A stretch of DNA of 64,000 nt from assembly GCA_947451935.1 (NCBI GenBank), contig CANGBH010000004.1:20948-84947 (forward strand), read 5' to 3'. The DNA is from Chitinophagaceae bacterium (GTDB lineage Bacteria; Bacteroidota; Bacteroidia; Chitinophagales; Chitinophagaceae). The stretch's first letter is position 1. The number at the start of each line of letters is the position of its first letter. The notes under the pieces are model-generated. The model saw only the letters and a program-made list of their open reading frames with translations, was not told where the DNA came from and did not search any database. Positions 27,025-33,873 of the stretch are shown piece after piece. Both the position numbers and the translations under genes were made by a program.

Positions 27025-27911
27025 GAGGCTGAATTAAATTTTCCTTTTTTATAAATACCCAATACACGCATGTACTTTGTTTTGGCCGTCAACTTTTTCA
27101 GAAGTGAATTGAATTTCTTTAATGATTCAAATTCAAGGTCTGCATGAAAACCATATTTAAATTGACTGCCAGCAATTGGGAATGACTGCAGCTTAGAAAT
27201 GTTTATGTCTTCCGCAGCAATGAGGGAGAGCACTTTCGCAAGACTACCCTTCTCATGATCGGTATGAAAATTGATGGATGCTTTATCTGCACCTTCGATA
27301 ACAGAAGGATGCTGTTGCAACACCAAAAAACGCGTATAATTATGCTTTACGTCGTTTATTTTAGGAGCAATCAATTCAAGGTCAAACATCTCCGCAGCCA
27401 GCTTACTAGCAATAGCTGCAACATGCTTGCTCTTCTTAAGATGAACATGCTTTGCACTCAATGCAGTATCATCCGTCTCAATTAACGTCCAAGGATACTT
27501 GTTTAAAAAACCAAGGCATTGCTGAAGTGCCATAGGATGCGAATGAACCTCTTTAATATCAGACAACTTCACACCAGGATTCACCATTAAATTTTGATCA
27601 ATTTGGAGGTAAACTTCACCCGCTACAAAAAGAGATGACTTTTGCAATAAGTTATAATTAGGAAGTATACTACCCGCGATAGAATTTTCAATCGCCATAA
27701 TACCACCGCTAGTCTTTTTAGAATCTGAAGCGTCTCGAATAAGATCGATGAAAGTAGCACATGGAAGGATTTCAACATTTTTACCATAGAACTTACGAGC
27801 AGCGACTTGATGAAAACTGCCTTCATAGCCCTGAATAGCAATAGGTTTTGGAGTAGCCGACTTGGACGGCTTTTCCAGATTGCGAAGTTTACTATTTTTC
27901 TTTTCGGACAT
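27021..27911 (-). CDS. pheA: prephenate dehydratase with ACT domain
   Basis: 296 residues, no chorismate mutase part. A basic, probably disordered N-terminus (about 20 residues) precedes the PDT domain, which contains AIQGYEGSFHQVAA, IENSIAGSI and the catalytic TRF motif (about 193-195). Residues about 212-285 form an ACT domain (EKGSLAKVLSLIA), but where the Phe-binding ESRP is usual the sequence is KLQSFPIAGS. It produces phenylpyruvate. First structural gene of the operon; its leader carries a Phe/Tyr attenuator (27928-28095). Confidence 0.95.
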   Translation of the reverse strand: MSEKKNSKLRNLEKPSKSATPKPIAIQGYEGSFHQVAARKFYGKNVEILPCATFIDLIRDASDSKKTSGGIMAIENSIAGSILPNYNLLQKSSLFVAGEVYLQIDQNLMVNPGVKLSDIKEVHSHPMALQQCLGFLNKYPWTLIETDDTALSAKHVHLKKSKHVAAIASKLAAEMFDLELIAPKINDVKHNYTRFLVLQQHPSVIEGADKASINFHTDHEKGSLAKVLSLIAAEDINISKLQSFPIAGSQFKYGFHADLEFESLKKFNSLLKKLTAKTKYMRVLGIYKKGKFNSAS

Positions 27912-27927
27912 CGTTCATTTACGATTT

Positions 27928-27958
27928 AAAAAAAAATCCCGGTAGTGTTACCGGGATT
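27928..27958 (-). terminator. intrinsic terminator of the pheA attenuator
   Basis: On the minus strand AATCCCGGTA, a 4-nt loop (ACAC) and TACCGGGATT form a perfect 10-bp stem (plus-strand 27935-27944 and 27949-27958) followed by a U-tract of seven further T residues (nine with the stem end). It lies 16 bp upstream of the pheA start and downstream of the leader ORF, the right place for premature termination. Confidence 0.93.
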
Positions 27959-28024
27959 CTTATGTTGATATATCTTGTTATTATTTGTTCAACAAAGAGA
28001 TCCCGTACTACCGGTAAAGTAGTA
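27939..28024 (-). promoter_or_regulatory. competing antiterminator pairings of the pheA leader
   Basis: Minus-strand RNA. UACUAC over the last Tyr codons (28019-28024) can pair with GUAGUA (28006-28011). The same downstream segment can instead pair with the terminator: UUACCGG (28011-28017) with CCGGUAA (27948-27954), 7 bp, or CCGGUAGU (28007-28014) with ACUACCGG (27939-27946), 8 bp. These are mutually exclusive alternatives of the type used in classical attenuation. Confidence 0.75.
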
Positions 28025-28060
28025 GTAAAAATAAAAACGGGCTGTCTTTGGCATGTTCAT
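27989..28060 (-). CDS. pheL: Phe/Tyr-rich leader peptide of the aromatic operon
   Basis: A 23-codon ORF (MNMPKTARFYFYYYFTGSTGSLC) with seven consecutive Phe/Tyr codons at positions 9-15, too short for the ORF track. Its stop is 30 nt before the terminator stem and its ATG is 4 nt after a TATATTTG promoter element. Scarcity of charged tRNA-Phe or tRNA-Tyr should stall a ribosome on the run, freeing the downstream strand to form the antiterminator and let transcription proceed into pheA. The arrangement is read directly from sequence; the mechanism follows from known trp/phe attenuators. The symbol pheL is used by analogy with the enterobacterial gene. Confidence 0.88.
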   Translation of the reverse strand: MNMPKTARFYFYYYFTGSTGSLC

Positions 28061-28064
28061 GAAA

Positions 28065-28095
28065 CAAATATAAGAAACTGAATGTAGTTAAACAA
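28065..28095 (-). promoter_or_regulatory. promoter of the aromatic amino acid operon
   Basis: On the minus strand TTG (28093-28095), a 20-nt spacer, and TATATTTG (28065-28072), an exact Bacteroidota TAnnTTTG -7 element, ending 4 nt before the leader-peptide ATG. It starts 5 bp past the stop of the helicase gene, so the operon has its own promoter and the leader mRNA would be nearly leaderless. Confidence 0.8.
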
Positions 28096-28100
28096 TATTT

Positions 28101-29816
28101 TTAATAATTATTTCTAGACCCACCCGTTTCAGCGTCGTTCATCCTAATTCTTCTTCCTTTGAATTTTTTACCGTCAAGCGACTTAATCATTTGATTCGCT
28201 GCTCCTCCTTCGATCTCAACCCAGCTATTCATATCCTTCATGTCGATCTTACCCAATACATCCTTACTAAGATCACTCATGTCTAATATAAACTGCAAAA
28301 AGCTAGCCTTATAGAAACCATCTTTGGTACCTAAGTTCACAAATAATTTTTTATAGCCTCCCGAAGAGCCACTTGATCCGCCAGCTCTGCGTTCAGAACC
28401 CCCTTCTCTTTCAAAAGAGCTTCGGCCTACTGTACGACCTTGACTTCGAGAGTCGCCACGTGAGGAAGACTGCCTATCTGAACGCCTGTCATCCCTCATG
28501 TTGAGGTCTGCTGCATTTTCATAATACTGAAGGAAACGATCAAATTCAAGCGCAGCAACACGTTGAAGAATTTCTTCTTTCGTTACATCCTCAAATTTTT
28601 CTTTCAATAAAGGAATATAGGTTTCGTATTCACCATGACTAATATCTGCTTTGAGTAGCTTATCTATGAAATGGAAAAACTGCTTACGGCATACATCCTT
28701 TCCAGATGGAATATCCATCTTGTGCAAACTATTGTTAATCAATTTCTCAATTTGCCTAAGCCTATATTGCTCACGAGATGTAACCAATGAAATACAAACA
28801 CCATTCTTACCAGCACGACCAGTACGACCACTTCTATGGGTATATACCTCAACATCATCTGGTAGCTCATAATTAATAACGTGTGAAATGTCTTTCACGT
28901 CAATACCCCTTGCTGCTACATCAGTAGCAATCAACAATTGGATACTTTTTTCCCTGAACCTACCCATTACTTTATCACGCTGAACTTGGGTTAAATCACC
29001 ATGAATGGCTTCAATATCATACCCTTCTCGAATAAGTGATTCGGTAATAGATTGTGCATCCGCCTTTGTTCTGGTGAAAATAATCCCATAAATACCTGGA
29101 TTAAAATCAATGATTCGCTTTAGGGTTTGATATCGGTTAACCCCGGAGGTTACATAATACTGATGATCAATATTCACATTGGCTGCATTCATTTTGCCAA
29201 TGGTGATTTCATGGGGCTTATCCATATAGCGTTTGCTCACTTGCTTCACTTCTGGTGGCATAGTGGCACTGAACAACCAAATACTTTTTCTATTGGGAGA
29301 ATTTTTCAAGATAAATTCGATGTCATCACGGAATCCCATGTTAAGCATCTCATCTGCCTCGTCTAAAACGATATATTCTATATTTTCTAGGTCAATTGCC
29401 TTCCTTTCAATCAAATCAATCAATCGACCAGGTGTAGCAACAACGACCTGTGCACCTTGTCTTAAATCGCGAATTTGCTGGGAAATGGATGCACCACCAT
29501 ATACCGCAACCATTTTGGTACCTTTTTTATAGCGGCCGAAATTCATCAAATCTTTTGTGATTTGCATACATAACTCACGGGTTGGACAAACCATGAGGGC
29601 TACAGGTGATTTAGCCTTAGAATCAACCAATTGTAGCAGGGGGAGACCAAATGCAGCTGTTTTACCCGTACCCGTCTGCGCCAATCCCACAAAATCTTTA
29701 GTCCCACTTAATAAAATAGGTATCGCTTGTTCCTGTATTGGTGTAGGTTCAGTAAAACCAAGTGCTTTTATGCCTTGGAGCAATATCTCTTCAATGCCTA
29801 ACTCTTCAAAACTCAT
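28101..29816 (-). CDS. deaD: DEAD-box RNA helicase with DbpA-type RNA-binding domain
   Basis: 571 residues. Helicase core: Q motif ending PTPIQEQAIPIL, AQTGTGKTAAFGLP (motif I), VLDEADEMLN (II), FSATMP (III), HRSGRTGRAG (VI). A Ser/Arg/Gly-rich linker (about 430-480) joins the C-terminal RRM-like DbpA/CsdA domain (LFVNLGTKDGFYKASFLQF ... FKGRRIRMND). Role: remodelling of structured RNA, ribosome assembly and cold adaptation. A TATCTTTG promoter lies 13 nt upstream. Symbol by similarity to DeaD/CsdA. Confidence 0.92.
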   Translation of the reverse strand: MSFEELGIEEILLQGIKALGFTEPTPIQEQAIPILLSGTKDFVGLAQTGTGKTAAFGLPLLQLVDSKAKSPVALMVCPTRELCMQITKDLMNFGRYKKGTKMVAVYGGASISQQIRDLRQGAQVVVATPGRLIDLIERKAIDLENIEYIVLDEADEMLNMGFRDDIEFILKNSPNRKSIWLFSATMPPEVKQVSKRYMDKPHEITIGKMNAANVNIDHQYYVTSGVNRYQTLKRIIDFNPGIYGIIFTRTKADAQSITESLIREGYDIEAIHGDLTQVQRDKVMGRFREKSIQLLIATDVAARGIDVKDISHVINYELPDDVEVYTHRSGRTGRAGKNGVCISLVTSREQYRLRQIEKLINNSLHKMDIPSGKDVCRKQFFHFIDKLLKADISHGEYETYIPLLKEKFEDVTKEEILQRVAALEFDRFLQYYENAADLNMRDDRRSDRQSSSRGDSRSQGRTVGRSSFEREGGSERRAGGSSGSSGGYKKLFVNLGTKDGFYKASFLQFILDMSDLSKDVLGKIDMKDMNSWVEIEGGAANQMIKSLDGKKFKGRRIRMNDAETGGSRNNY

Positions 29817-29829
29817 AATAATATTTTTG

Positions 29830-29837
29830 CAAAGATA
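29830..29837 (-). promoter_or_regulatory. -7 element of the DEAD-box helicase gene
   Basis: TATCTTTG on the minus strand, an exact TAnnTTTG match 13 nt before the ATG, downstream of the lipoprotein terminator. Confidence 0.6.
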
Positions 29838-29894
29838 ATCTATATGCCCGAGAAATGGGCTCGTCAGAACACCTTGATTATCAGTAAATTAAAT

Positions 29895-29926
29895 AAAAAA
29901 AGTCATTCCGTAGAGACGGAACGACT
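29895..29926 (-). terminator. intrinsic terminator of the small lipoprotein gene
   Basis: Minus strand: AGTCGTTCCGT, loop CTCT, ACGGAATGACT (11-bp stem with one G:U pair), then a run of T residues. It is 30 bp after the lipoprotein stop. Confidence 0.85.
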
Positions 29927-29956
29927 TCAACGATTGCTTGCCATATGAAAAAAAGA

Positions 29957-30133
29957 TTACTTAGCAGCAGCAGTAGTATCAGCAGCAGCAGCTGTATCAG
30001 CAGCAGCAGTTGTGTCAACAGCAGCAGCAGTTGTGTCAACAGTAGCAGCAGTTGTGTCAGCAGCTGGAGTTGAATCAGAACCTCCGCAAGAAGCAAGAGC
30101 AGCCATAGCTAAGATTACAAATAACTTTTTCAT
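29957..30133 (-). CDS. tiny Ala/Asp/Thr-repeat lipoprotein (58 aa)
   Basis: Not in the ORF track. It begins MKKLFVILAMAALASC, a clean lipoprotein signal peptide with lipobox LASC (Cys16), followed by GGSDSTP and then an almost pure Ala/Asp/Thr/Val tail built on the repeat (V)DTTAAA. The mature part would be about 43 residues, flexible and acidic, anchored in a membrane. A strong terminator follows and it has its own upstream region, so it is a stand-alone gene. Function unknown; the repeats are prone to slippage and length change between strains. The track ORF 29881-30096 (LLLLTQ repeats) is its shadow. Confidence 0.85.
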   Translation of the reverse strand: MKKLFVILAMAALASCGGSDSTPAADTTAATVDTTAAAVDTTAAADTAAAADTTAAAK

Positions 30134-30191
30134 TCGTTAATTTTTTTAATGTTAAAATTGAATAATATCTAATAATACGCAAAGTAAAATA

Positions 30192-30239
30192 AAGTAACCC
30201 GGATTTTAAAAGTTTTTTTTGTTGTTTTGTGGGTTACTT
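30192..30239. repeat. 9-bp inverted repeat between the lipoprotein and ECF sigma genes
   Basis: AAGTAACCC (30192-30200) and its exact reverse complement GGGTTACTT (30231-30239) are separated by 30 bp of T-rich sequence in a divergent intergenic region, about 32 bp before the sigma-factor start. It could be an operator pair, an ECF-type promoter element on each strand, or chance. Confidence 0.45.
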
Positions 30240-30270
30240 ATAAGGATAACTAGGTATTAAATTAACGCAA

Positions 30271-30834
30271 GTGAGTATAACAGATCAGGAAAAAGCGGTT
30301 TTTAAGGCCATTGGAGTCAATGATAAAGATGCTATAGAGTCTGTCTACAAGGACAATTTTAGCCTAATTCAGCACTTTGTCCTATACAATAATGGTAGCG
30401 AAGATGACGCCCGGGATATATTCCAGGAAGCCATGATTGTACTCTATGAAAAATCAAAATCACCCGATTTTGTCCTCACCTGCCAGATAAAAACTTATTT
30501 ATACTCTGTTTGCCGTCGGTTGTGGCTCAAAAAACTACAACAAAACAGAAGAATAGAAAGTCAAGTTGAAAATTTCGACCAAATAGTGCCCGTAGAAGAT
30601 GACTTGGACGAGCATGAAAAGTTGAATAAGCAATACCTAATCATGAGAACCGCTATGGGGAAGATTGGTGAGCCTTGTAAAAGTTTGATTGAAGCCTTTT
30701 ATGTACACCACAAAAACATGCATGAAATTGCAGAATTTTTCGGTTACACAAATGCAGATAACGCTAAAAATCAAAAGTATAAATGCCTCGTACGCCTTAA
30801 GAAACTATTCTTTGCACAATATAAAAACGCTTAA
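30271..30834 (+). CDS. ECF-type RNA polymerase sigma factor
   Basis: 187 residues with sigma region 2 (NNGSEDDARDIFQEAMIVLYEK, then TYLYSVCRRLWLKKL) and a region 4 helix-turn-helix (MHEIAEFFGYTNADNAKNQKYKCLVRLKKL). The start is a GTG at 30271. The next gene begins at the base after the stop and encodes a membrane protein with an anti-sigma-like cytoplasmic segment, the standard sigma/anti-sigma arrangement. The regulon is unknown; the inverted repeat upstream may be part of an autoregulated promoter. Confidence 0.9.
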   Translation: MSITDQEKAVFKAIGVNDKDAIESVYKDNFSLIQHFVLYNNGSEDDARDIFQEAMIVLYEKSKSPDFVLTCQIKTYLYSVCRRLWLKKLQQNRRIESQVENFDQIVPVEDDLDEHEKLNKQYLIMRTAMGKIGEPCKSLIEAFYVHHKNMHEIAEFFGYTNADNAKNQKYKCLVRLKKLFFAQYKNA

Positions 30835-31938
30835 ATGGACCAGTTGCAATTATCGGAGATGGTAGAAAAATACCTCAGGGGTGAACTCAGCGGAGCTGAA
30901 AAAATTGCTTTTGAGGAAATGAGGGTAAACGATCCTGAATTAGATCAGATGGTTGTTGAATACCATGCTTTCCTTGACCAAATTGAAAACTATGGTGCCA
31001 TACGCAGATTCAAATCAACGCTGTACGATACACATCAAACTTTACAAGAGGATGGCTTAATTAAAGAGCTACGAATTAGAGGCAGTGCAAGAATCGTAAA
31101 CTTATGGAGCAGATATCGCCGTGTAGTGGCAGTAGCGGCGTCTATAGCTGGAATCACTGCTTTATTTATTAGCGGAATGATTACAGTATTCTCACCAAAA
31201 ACACCTTTTAGGGATATTGAAGAATTAAGGAGAAAAGTCAACAGCCTTGAACGTCAGTCCTCAACCCAACGTGTTGAGTTGAATAAATTTAAAAATAAAA
31301 TCGAGCCAGGTGCTTCTGTTAAATTTGGTGGAACAGGTTTTATGATCGATCCTAAAGGATACATGGTTACTAGTGCACACGTATTAAAAGATGCCAAAAA
31401 AGTATATGTCCAGAATCAAGATGGCGAGGACTTTCTTGCTGAGATTATTCACGTAGACGCAGGATCAGATATTGCGCTACTTAAAATAAATGACCTTGAT
31501 TTTAAGTCAACCAAACAACTTCCATACGGATTCTCTAAAACATCAACAGATCTATCTGCACCAGTATACACACTTGGTTATCCTAAAGATGAAATTGTAT
31601 ACAACGAAGGTTACCTCAGTGCGAAATCAGGACTTGACGGGGATACACTTTCTTACCAATTGGCTATTTCAGCAAATCCAGGAAACAGTGGCGGTCCAGT
31701 CTTAAATAAAAATGGCGAAGTCATCGGCATCTTGAATGCAAGGCAAGCTTCTGCAAGTGGAGTAGTTTTTGCTACTAAATCAAAAAACATCTATCAGTTA
31801 CTAGAGTCACTAAAAGATACTGAAAGTGATGAACACGTAAGAATACATAACGCCTCATCCATCAAAGGTTCTGATCGTATGCAACAAGTCAAAAAAGTAC
31901 AAGACTATGTGTATATGGTTAAGGTTGTTTTAAATTAA
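30835..31938 (+). CDS. membrane anti-sigma-like protein fused to an HtrA-type serine protease
   Basis: 367 residues in three parts. Residues 1-95 are cytoplasmic and begin SEMVEKYLRGELSGAEKIAF, like the N-terminal helices of anti-sigma factors; about 97-119 is one transmembrane helix; about 125-150 is a coiled coil; the rest is a trypsin-like S1C domain with His182 (TSAHVL), Asp212 (SDIALL) and Ser285 (NPGNSGGPV). No PDZ domain follows. Coupled directly to the ECF sigma gene. It presumably senses envelope stress and holds the sigma factor; whether its own protease domain cuts its anti-sigma part, a partner, or misfolded proteins is unknown. Confidence 0.82.
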   Translation: MDQLQLSEMVEKYLRGELSGAEKIAFEEMRVNDPELDQMVVEYHAFLDQIENYGAIRRFKSTLYDTHQTLQEDGLIKELRIRGSARIVNLWSRYRRVVAVAASIAGITALFISGMITVFSPKTPFRDIEELRRKVNSLERQSSTQRVELNKFKNKIEPGASVKFGGTGFMIDPKGYMVTSAHVLKDAKKVYVQNQDGEDFLAEIIHVDAGSDIALLKINDLDFKSTKQLPYGFSKTSTDLSAPVYTLGYPKDEIVYNEGYLSAKSGLDGDTLSYQLAISANPGNSGGPVLNKNGEVIGILNARQASASGVVFATKSKNIYQLLESLKDTESDEHVRIHNASSIKGSDRMQQVKKVQDYVYMVKVVLN

Positions 31939-31983
31939 GATACAACCTATTCAGATTATTCCCTTTTGGATTACATCAAATAA

Positions 31984-32883
31984 TTAACTCCAAAGTCCTT
32001 TCGGATATTCACCTGCATCAAGTAGTTTTTCAATACTCTCTCTAACTGAAGGAGCATCTTCTTTATAGGTAACCCCAAACCATATAGCTGAAGTAGGAAT
32101 TACTTCTACCCTACCCACAGTAACCTTCATAAAATGATCGGCCACCACTGGAATAAAAAATTCGGATTTACTTTCATGACCATGTGCCGTAAGGAAGTCA
32201 GCAAATAAGGATTGGGACAGTTCAAAAACGGAAGGGCTAAAGCACCAGAAATTCATAGACACCATAGTGTTTAAACTAAGAACATCAGGCATCAATCCAT
32301 CCTCAGATTTTACTACCCCATTTGCTCTAGAAATATTCAACCGTTCCCTAACCTCTTCTAAATTACCAAACCCATCTACTTGACAAACACCTCTATTCAC
32401 AGTACCGTGATCTGACAATGTCTGCCCCAATTCATATGCTATAATCGCATAATGCTTATCACTGCAGGTAGTGGTAAGAAAATCATACGCCTTTACAAAT
32501 GCATCATGCCCATAAAAATCATCTGCATTAATAACAGCAAAAGGCTCGTGAATTACATGCTGAGCACAGAGAATTGCATGGGCAGTACCCCATGGTTTTG
32601 CGCGTTCAGGCGACTTAACATATCCATTTAAATGGGCCTCCAAATGCTGATATACATATTCAACTTCAACTTTCCCCTTTAGCTTTGGATCAAATATGGC
32701 CTTAAACTGTTCTGCAAACTCTTCACGGATAACAAATACAATTTTGCCAAATCCGACACGAATAGCGTCATAAATTGAATAATCCATAATGGTTTCTCCT
32801 TCAGGACCAAATTCTTCGATTTGTTTCATCCCTCCATAACGCGATGCCATGCCTGCGGCTAAAATCAAAAGTGTTGGTTTCAT
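31984..32883 (-). CDS. sugar-phosphate nucleotidyltransferase-like protein
   Basis: 299 residues from the ATG of MKPTLLILAAG. Nucleotidyltransferase fold: LILAAGMASRYGGMKQ (the NTP-binding loop), AVINADDFYG with the metal-binding Asp pair, and KPWGTAHAILCAQ. The sugar and nucleotide are not assignable; the family includes GlmU/RmlA relatives that activate sugars for envelope glycans. The track start (32904) is a TTG inside a promoter element and is rejected. Confidence 0.85.
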   Translation of the reverse strand: MKPTLLILAAGMASRYGGMKQIEEFGPEGETIMDYSIYDAIRVGFGKIVFVIREEFAEQFKAIFDPKLKGKVEVEYVYQHLEAHLNGYVKSPERAKPWGTAHAILCAQHVIHEPFAVINADDFYGHDAFVKAYDFLTTTCSDKHYAIIAYELGQTLSDHGTVNRGVCQVDGFGNLEEVRERLNISRANGVVKSEDGLMPDVLSLNTMVSMNFWCFSPSVFELSQSLFADFLTAHGHESKSEFFIPVVADHFMKVTVGRVEVIPTSAIWFGVTYKEDAPSVRESIEKLLDAGEYPKGLWS

Positions 32884-32901
32884 ACCATTAATGTTTGTAC
32901 G

Positions 32902-32932
32902 CAAAAATAAAGTGAATTAATGAAGGGAACAA
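32902..32932 (-). promoter_or_regulatory. promoter of the nucleotidyltransferase gene
   Basis: Minus strand TTG (32930-32932), 20-nt spacer, TATTTTTG (32902-32909), ending 18 nt before the ATG at 32883. It decides the start codon because the TTG of the track is part of the -7 box. Confidence 0.65.
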
Positions 32933-32957
32933 AATACGAACTTTATGAAACTATAAT

Positions 32958-33848
32958 ATGATAGATAAATCACATATACAAAATATCAACGAAGCGATTT
33001 TTGCAGCATGCAAGGTTACTGTAGATATACTTAGAATCGATCTCCTACATCCAATTATTTCAGGGAACAAACTTTTTAAACTGAATTACTACATTCAAGA
33101 GGCTAATGAAAAAAATAAAGATGGCATTATCACATTAGGTGGCAGTTTCTCAAATCATCTTGTGGCCTCCGCCTATGCAGCAAAACAAATTGGCCTCAAA
33201 TCTATTGGAATAGTAAGAGGCGAAAAACCCAATAAATTATCAAATACACTTTCTGATTGCATTGCATATGGAATGGAATTGCAGTTTATTGACCGAGACG
33301 CATTTGATAATATCGATTTAAATGAACTAGCAACTAGACACCCTTCAATGCAAGTAATTCCTCAAGGAGGCTATGGACCTTTAGGAGCAAAAGGCGCATC
33401 TGAAATTCTATCTTTTGAAGGCAGTGAAAACTATTCACACATCATAGCAGCATGCGGAACAGGTACCATGACAGCAGGCCTTATTAATGGATCGAATTCA
33501 AACCAACATATCATATCTGCTTCTGTATTGAAAAATAATTTTTCAATCATCAATGAAATAAAGGCGTTGATTCATCCGGAAAAATTAAATACAAATAATT
33601 TAAACGTATTATTCAATTACCATCATGGTGGATATGCAAAAAAAGATAAGGCACTCTTAGATATAATGAATGATTTTTATAAGGCGCATCAAATAAAAAC
33701 AGATTTTGTATATACAGGCAAAATGATTTCAGCATTTTACGACCTTCTGAATAATAATTTTTTTTTACCTGGATCACGTATACTCTTAATACATAGCGGC
33801 GGCTTACAAGGCAATAGATCGATGACAAATAATGAATTGAACTTTTGA
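32958..33848 (+). CDS. PLP-dependent ACC deaminase/D-cysteine desulfhydrase family protein
   Basis: 296 residues. The Schiff-base Lys is in ISGNKLFKLNYY; the phosphate and substrate loops GGSFSNHLVASAYAAK, PQGGYGPLGAKGA and ACGTGTMTAGL are typical of the ACC deaminase/D-cysteine desulfhydrase group. Members either open 1-aminocyclopropane-1-carboxylate or release H2S from D-cysteine; the second is more common in bacteria lacking plant contact. Divergent from the nucleotidyltransferase gene, with the promoter of the next gene inside its 3' end. Confidence 0.88.
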   Translation: MIDKSHIQNINEAIFAACKVTVDILRIDLLHPIISGNKLFKLNYYIQEANEKNKDGIITLGGSFSNHLVASAYAAKQIGLKSIGIVRGEKPNKLSNTLSDCIAYGMELQFIDRDAFDNIDLNELATRHPSMQVIPQGGYGPLGAKGASEILSFEGSENYSHIIAACGTGTMTAGLINGSNSNQHIISASVLKNNFSIINEIKALIHPEKLNTNNLNVLFNYHHGGYAKKDKALLDIMNDFYKAHQIKTDFVYTGKMISAFYDLLNNNFFLPGSRILLIHSGGLQGNRSMTNNELNF

Positions 33849-33867
33849 GCCATCCAATGTATATTTG
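33837..33867 (+). promoter_or_regulatory. promoter inside the 3' end of the deaminase gene
   Basis: TTG (33837-33839), 20-nt spacer, TATATTTG (33860-33867), ending 6 nt before the ATG at 33874. The track start TTG (33865) is the last three bases of the -7 element. Confidence 0.7.
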
Positions 33868-33873
33868 TATTCA

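Noticed and set aside
29881-30096. 71-aa minus-strand ORF with LLLLTQ repeats
   Set aside because: It is an out-of-frame shadow of the Ala/Asp/Thr-repeat lipoprotein; the in-frame product has a proper lipobox and its own terminator.
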